NCBI GenBank assembly: GCA_961205875.1
Contig: OY540813.1
Location: forward strand, 21,733,001-21,797,000
Length of the DNA stretch: 64,000 bases
Source: Sialis fuliginosa
Lineage: Eukaryota > Arthropoda > Insecta > Megaloptera > Sialidae
Reading direction: 5' to 3'
This document shows, piece after piece, positions 59,886 through 64,000 of the stretch (position 1 is its first letter; each line of letters opens with the position of its first letter). The notes beneath the pieces were generated by a model. It was not told where the DNA came from. It was given only the letters and a program-made list of their open reading frames with translations, and made no database searches. The position numbers and the translations under genes were made by a program.

Positions 59886-60133
59886 ATAACGCTTCGAAAC
59901 TATAAACGCGTTTTACTCAACGCTACTTTTTCAATTGTTGTCGGCATGATAACATGAAAAAGATATTTTTTTAAAAGCTTCAGAATAATTTTGTCTATCG
60001 TCCATCGAGTTATTTTTTTAAAATTTAATAACAATTAAAACCCAAAATTTTGTACAGAAAAATGCAACTGAAAGTCAAATTGTCATTAAAAAAAATTTTT
60101 AATGGTTCTTACCTTACAATAATTGTTATGATC

Positions 60134-60333
60134 GATCCATAGACATAGAGCATGGATCGCGCATTCTGTATTAACATCTTCAAAACAGTGAGAGGGATGC
60201 GGTGGCGTTTGGGATATATATATATATCTCTTTTTCTAAGAAGAATGAAATAGTTACTCCTGTTTAAATAAGGACTAGCTCTGTTTTCGAGTCAGATGCG
60301 CGGTCCATGCTATATGTCTATTGTCTATGGATC
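60134..60333. mobile_element. 200-bp foldback MITE
   Basis: GATCCATAGACATAGAGCAT and, inverted, GATCCATAGACAATAGACAT share ends and continue to GCATGGAYCGCGCAT. A related segment (CATAGACATAGAGCAT-like) lies inside the 47481-47716 element. Confidence 0.7.
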
Positions 60334-61531
60334 CATCAATATTTCGAGCGAGAGGCGCCATTTTTTCAACAGGACCTTCCAAAATGTCATATTTTCTTTT
60401 TTTTATAAAAATTATATCACAGAATTGTATTTTATAAATTGTTTTTCAAACTACAATGATGATCAATAAATAATATACTTATTATATTTTTACACATATT
60501 TTATTTTATTTAATTGTTAACTTTGTACACCCTAAAAAAACGTTCATTTTCAATGCGTTCAGGTACATGCCTGTGTACATGTGACAACCGGCAACCCTGA
60601 CCTTTTATCTCGAATCAAAAAGTTTGTCACATAATTAGAATAATCAAATAAATCAAAGCACTGTATCTCGAACAACTCCCTATTTCAGAACCAAAATAAC
60701 ATTGACAATTTAGCTCTTCACTTGGGATTCGAGTTATATGGGTACGTTCTACTTTATGTACATATATAAGAAAAATATTTTTATCTATATCTATGTATAA
60801 TGTATACGTCTAGGTTCAACATAACTTGTCACAAGTACAAGCCTTCATTATATATTTAAATTTCTATTCACTGTATGTATTATAGGTATACTATTTATTC
60901 TTTCTCTACATACGGTGAAGCTGTTTTACATATCGTATTCCTGTTTTTGCAAAATTAATATATAAAGATAGAACGGTAAGTATAAATTGTATCGTTGACA
61001 ATAAATAATTTAGCATCACAAAGTTTGAATTTCAAATTTTATTAATTTATGCATCAAGAGCTATTTCAGTTCATTTTTTTATAGTTTTTAGTTCTTTACA
61101 CTACAAACTGACTGACTAAAGGGATTGAGGGTGTGGCTCGCCTCAGATGCCAAGGCAGATAGGGGGTATCAAGAAAAGAATGGAAATTATTATAAATTAT
61201 AATTTGTCTTCTTATTTTCTTATCTTTAAGTTGATATTATTTCTATAAAAAATTGAAATTTGAATCATGAATACAACAAAATGTTGTGTTTTCGATTTCG
61301 TTAATTACATGAAAAGTTGAAATTTTCGAACCGCAGGACTGTATCTCAACCATAGAGATAATATTACATAGAGTAGGGGAGGCAGCCGAAACAGCGAATC
61401 TTTAGTAAAAAGAGAAAGAATGGATTGTGATTTGTTACCTATTCCATCATCCTTTTCTCTTATTATTTAAGCATCGTTTCCACTTACATGTAGTGCTATA
61501 GCACATCTTCTCTATGTTATAAGATACCTGC

Positions 61532-62370
61532 GGCAAATAAGGCCCAGGGTGTAATAAGGCCCATGTAAAAAAAATCACATTTATAATAGTTGGATCGGTC
61601 TGGGTTTTTATATACACATAAAATATACTTATACAAAGCTAAATACACTCCGACTAGTCTCTCGCCGCATTAACTTTTCGGTATCTCCGAGTTTGTTGTG
61701 AGAAATGGTGACGAATGCTCAATTTTATAAAAATAACCAACAAATAATCTTAATTTTTGTTAAATTGTTTTATGTATTTTCTGTTTCTTATTTGTTTAGT
61801 TAATAGTTCGATCCTTAACGTTTATGGTGCAAGTTGATTTCTATTGTTTTTTTAAGTTTCTGCTTTATAAAATAAAATAAAATTTACCGCCAAATTTAAC
61901 ATTGTTTTTTTTTATTATTTATTACAATTTATGATCACATATTTTGTTCTAGATTGGTATGTCATTTTTATTTACTAATAGTTCTATAAAAAAATCATCT
62001 ACAACAAAGAAATAACGTGGTCTGGCGAGACTTTAGCAGTTTCTTTGAATGCAGTATCGGTACGTTATGGATAAAAAATAAATATTAAAATAAAATTATT
62101 AATTGTTTATTTATTATCTGTAATTAAGCAAACATTACGCCAAATGTTGATTTCAACATAGTTCCCATGCAAAATAATTGTATAATTAATAAGGCCCAAA
62201 GTTAATTTTTTAAGATGTCTCAAAAATGAAAAAATCATTTAAGAAATGTTGATTTTCGTACTTCTTTAGATTAATAATAAACCAAAATTTATCATTAATG
62301 TAGCCTTTTTAATATAAATTACTTATTACCCGAAATATAACATTTTTAATTAAGGTGGGCCTTATTTGCC
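61532..62370. mobile_element. 839-bp inverted-repeat element (GGCAAATAAGGCCCA ends)
   Basis: GGCAAATAAGGCCCA occurs at both ends in inverse orientation, and the AATAAGGCCCA motif recurs inside (61551, 62190). The AT-rich interior shows no transposase frame. I could not define the target duplication. Confidence 0.65.
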
Positions 62371-62493
62371 TCCATGACCTTATTATATCTACGATATCAA
62401 CTCGTTCTAGAGATTTAGCCTCTCAAAGTATTAAATTATTTAAAAATTTTAAGGAAAAAGTAAGCATAACTTTTGAATTATTGAAGTGGTGGT

Positions 62494-62777
62494 CAGCGGC
62501 GGATTTACGTTAAGTGCCGCCCTGGGCAAAAAAATTGCCGCCCCTCTACCAAGGGAAAATATAATCTATTTTTGAAATAAATTTCAGAATTACCATCTGA
62601 ACTGAAAAATGATAATTGTTTTTATAAGTGATGTAGAAAAATCGTTTTGATAGTCGGAGTAATTTTTTGTGTTGTTTATTAAACTAAAACAGTTGTATTC
62701 TCTCAGAATCTGCCGCCCCCCAAAATTTTGCCACCCTGGGCAGTAGCCCATGTTGCTCATGCCTAAATCCGTCACTA
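62494..62777 (+). mobile_element. 284-bp hAT-type MITE, complete
   Basis: The ends CAGCGGCGGATTTA and, inverted, TAGTGACGGATTTA enclose GTGCCGCCCTGGGC and its inverse-like partner GCCACCCTGGGCAG. The flanks GTGGTGGT (62486-62493) and GTGGTTGT (62778-62785) are an 8-bp duplication with one mismatch. The minus-strand frame across it is not a protein. Confidence 0.85.
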
Positions 62778-62978
62778 GTGGTTGTGATTACATGTAAGGG
62801 AGAGTGAGGTAACCATGAACGTGAAATAATCGCGAATTCGGTAGAGTTCGCTGTATTATAAGAGGAAAGCTAATGTTTTCTCTGCACTTAGCGAAAGTTG
62901 GACCTTCGTTTAGTATCGTACCGTTAACGTTCAGGGTAGATCACGCTCATAGTACAAAGTAAGCTTAATTCCATTTTC

Positions 62979-63262
62979 AGGGTTCCGTAGAAAACTAGGA
63001 ACCCTTATATGTACTTTCACTCTGTCCGTCCGTCTGTCTATATAAATTTTATACCGATTAAGATGAAATTTGGTAAACGGACGTAGATTTATAACCCAAA
63101 AACAGAAATGATGAGATTAAAAAAAATGTTTTTGGACCCCCTTCTCATAGACTGAAAAGTATATTCAATTTTATTTTTCACTTATCCCATTGAGTGGGAT
63201 GTCATTAGATAGGTCTCCTAAAATGCAACAAAAAATGTTTTAGGGCCTTTTATAGTTAACAA
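62979..63262 (+). repeat. AGGGTTCCGTA-family repeat, third copy
   Basis: It begins AGGGTTCCGTAGAAAACTAG then GAACCCTTATATG and CTGTCCGTCCGTCTGTC. It continues with AAGATGAAATTTGGTAAACG, TTTTTGGACCCCCTT and TTAGATAGGTCTCCTAAAAT. This is the longest collinear match to the minus-strand copy at 10970-11255. Confidence 0.8.
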
Positions 63263-64000
63263 AAGTTTCATTTTTAAATAATATATTCGATGAATAATAA
63301 TAGACAATACACAAAAACATACGTATGTATGTATGTGTGCGAGTGTGCGTACGTATTTGTCACAAGCACAAGAGATAATACATATGATGTCGTCACTCGT
63401 CAGTATTCAAGAAACGATAAAGACAGGACATTCCACTGAATACCTGATGAAAACTATGTACCAGTGGCCTCCAAACATTAAAATCAAATAATATATCTTT
63501 CACTTATTCCCAAATATCATTTTTATTTCTGGAACTACCAGGATGAGGGGGAGTATATTTCAGGTTTTCTTCTCTCTCCCTGTCTACCATGTATACATTC
63601 AATAATATTTTTATTTAGAAAATATATAAAACTAAACTAAGGTATTATGTAATAATGTAGATATTAAACGTTATTAACATGAAAAGGGGCGAAGCGGAAG
63701 GCGTTTCAAATAAAACAAAATCACTGTGTGCTTATTGTCAATAAAGTTCGGATGTATAATATGAAGTTAGAAAAGTCGATTCGTGCTTAAAGGTAGGTAC
63801 TTATAATTATTTGATTTGTTTATAGACTTTTTTCTTACAATCAAAAGCATGAAATTTAGTAAACCTTCAAGTACGTACAATCAAAATATCCTCCTTTCCA
63901 AAAAATACAATATTCAAAGCTCTGTAACCGACCTCTACGTAAAAACTAAACTTAAAAATTATTAAAATAAATGCGCATCAACACATTACGATGGCTTTAC
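63263..64000. other. AT-rich intergenic DNA
   Basis: A short ACGTATGTATGTATGTGTG tract at 63321 is the only clear feature. I see no gene or promoter here. The stretches 59180-59740, 60340-61530 and 62380-62490 are likewise without recognisable content. Confidence 0.6.

Noticed and set aside
1-64000. CRISPR arrays, bacterial operons, endogenous retroviruses or LTR pairs
   Set aside because: No regularly spaced repeats with unique spacers, no polymerase or capsid frames and no long direct terminal repeats were seen.

Overview
The window is AT-rich animal nuclear DNA, almost certainly from an insect. It carries one recognisable host gene on the + strand: the 3' two thirds of a Bruno/CELF RNA-binding protein gene of the CELF1/2 class (insect arrest/bru1 or bru2; I lean to bru1). 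I lean to Lepidoptera because of the interspersed repeats. These include a family whose end reads AGGGTTCCGTA...GGAACCCTTATA followed by CTGTCTGTCCGTCCGT-like DNA, and another beginning TAGCTG.GCCCGCGGCTTCG and ending TTATAATA(T)TAGT. Both recall very common moth and butterfly repeats, but this is a memory-based hint and not proof.

Gene layout: an 83-nt exon (816-898) and a 49-nt exon (24268-24316) encode the second half of RRM1 and have the same lengths and phases as the corresponding vertebrate CELF exons. A 395-nt exon (52838-53232) holds all of RRM2 plus an alanine-rich stretch. Exons at 56300-56557 and 57599-57794 encode the divergent linker. The last exon (57886-58157) encodes RRM3 and the stop codon, followed by a 3' UTR of roughly 0.8 kb. 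The first exons (N-terminus and start of RRM1) lie upstream of the window. Introns are 23.4 kb, 28.5 kb, 3.1 kb, 1.0 kb and 91 bp. An extra coding exon at about 43587-43727 ends in exactly the phase needed to join the RRM2 exon. Read as a first exon it gives a predicted 411-residue RRM2-linker-RRM3 protein without RRM1. Read as a cassette exon it is 141 nt, symmetric and in frame. A weaker candidate first exon lies at 7414-7467.

The two giant introns and the 3' flank are a graveyard of small non-autonomous DNA transposons: many mariner-like foldback elements with TA duplications, hAT-type elements with 8-bp duplications, one Harbinger-like element with TAA duplication and one element in TTAA. 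There are also several long palindromes, tRNA-promoter-bearing SINE candidates and simple repeats. Two copies of another repeat carry a decayed structure resembling a short-stem-III type I hammerhead ribozyme of the kind found in Penelope-like retroelements. One of these copies is a head-to-head pair. I saw no intact transposase, reverse transcriptase, tRNA, rRNA or CRISPR array.

The strongest candidates for something undescribed are the alternative exon that would switch the Bruno protein between three-RRM and two-RRM forms, the hammerhead-like relic, and the very long self-complementary elements that would form dsRNA inside the Bruno pre-mRNA.
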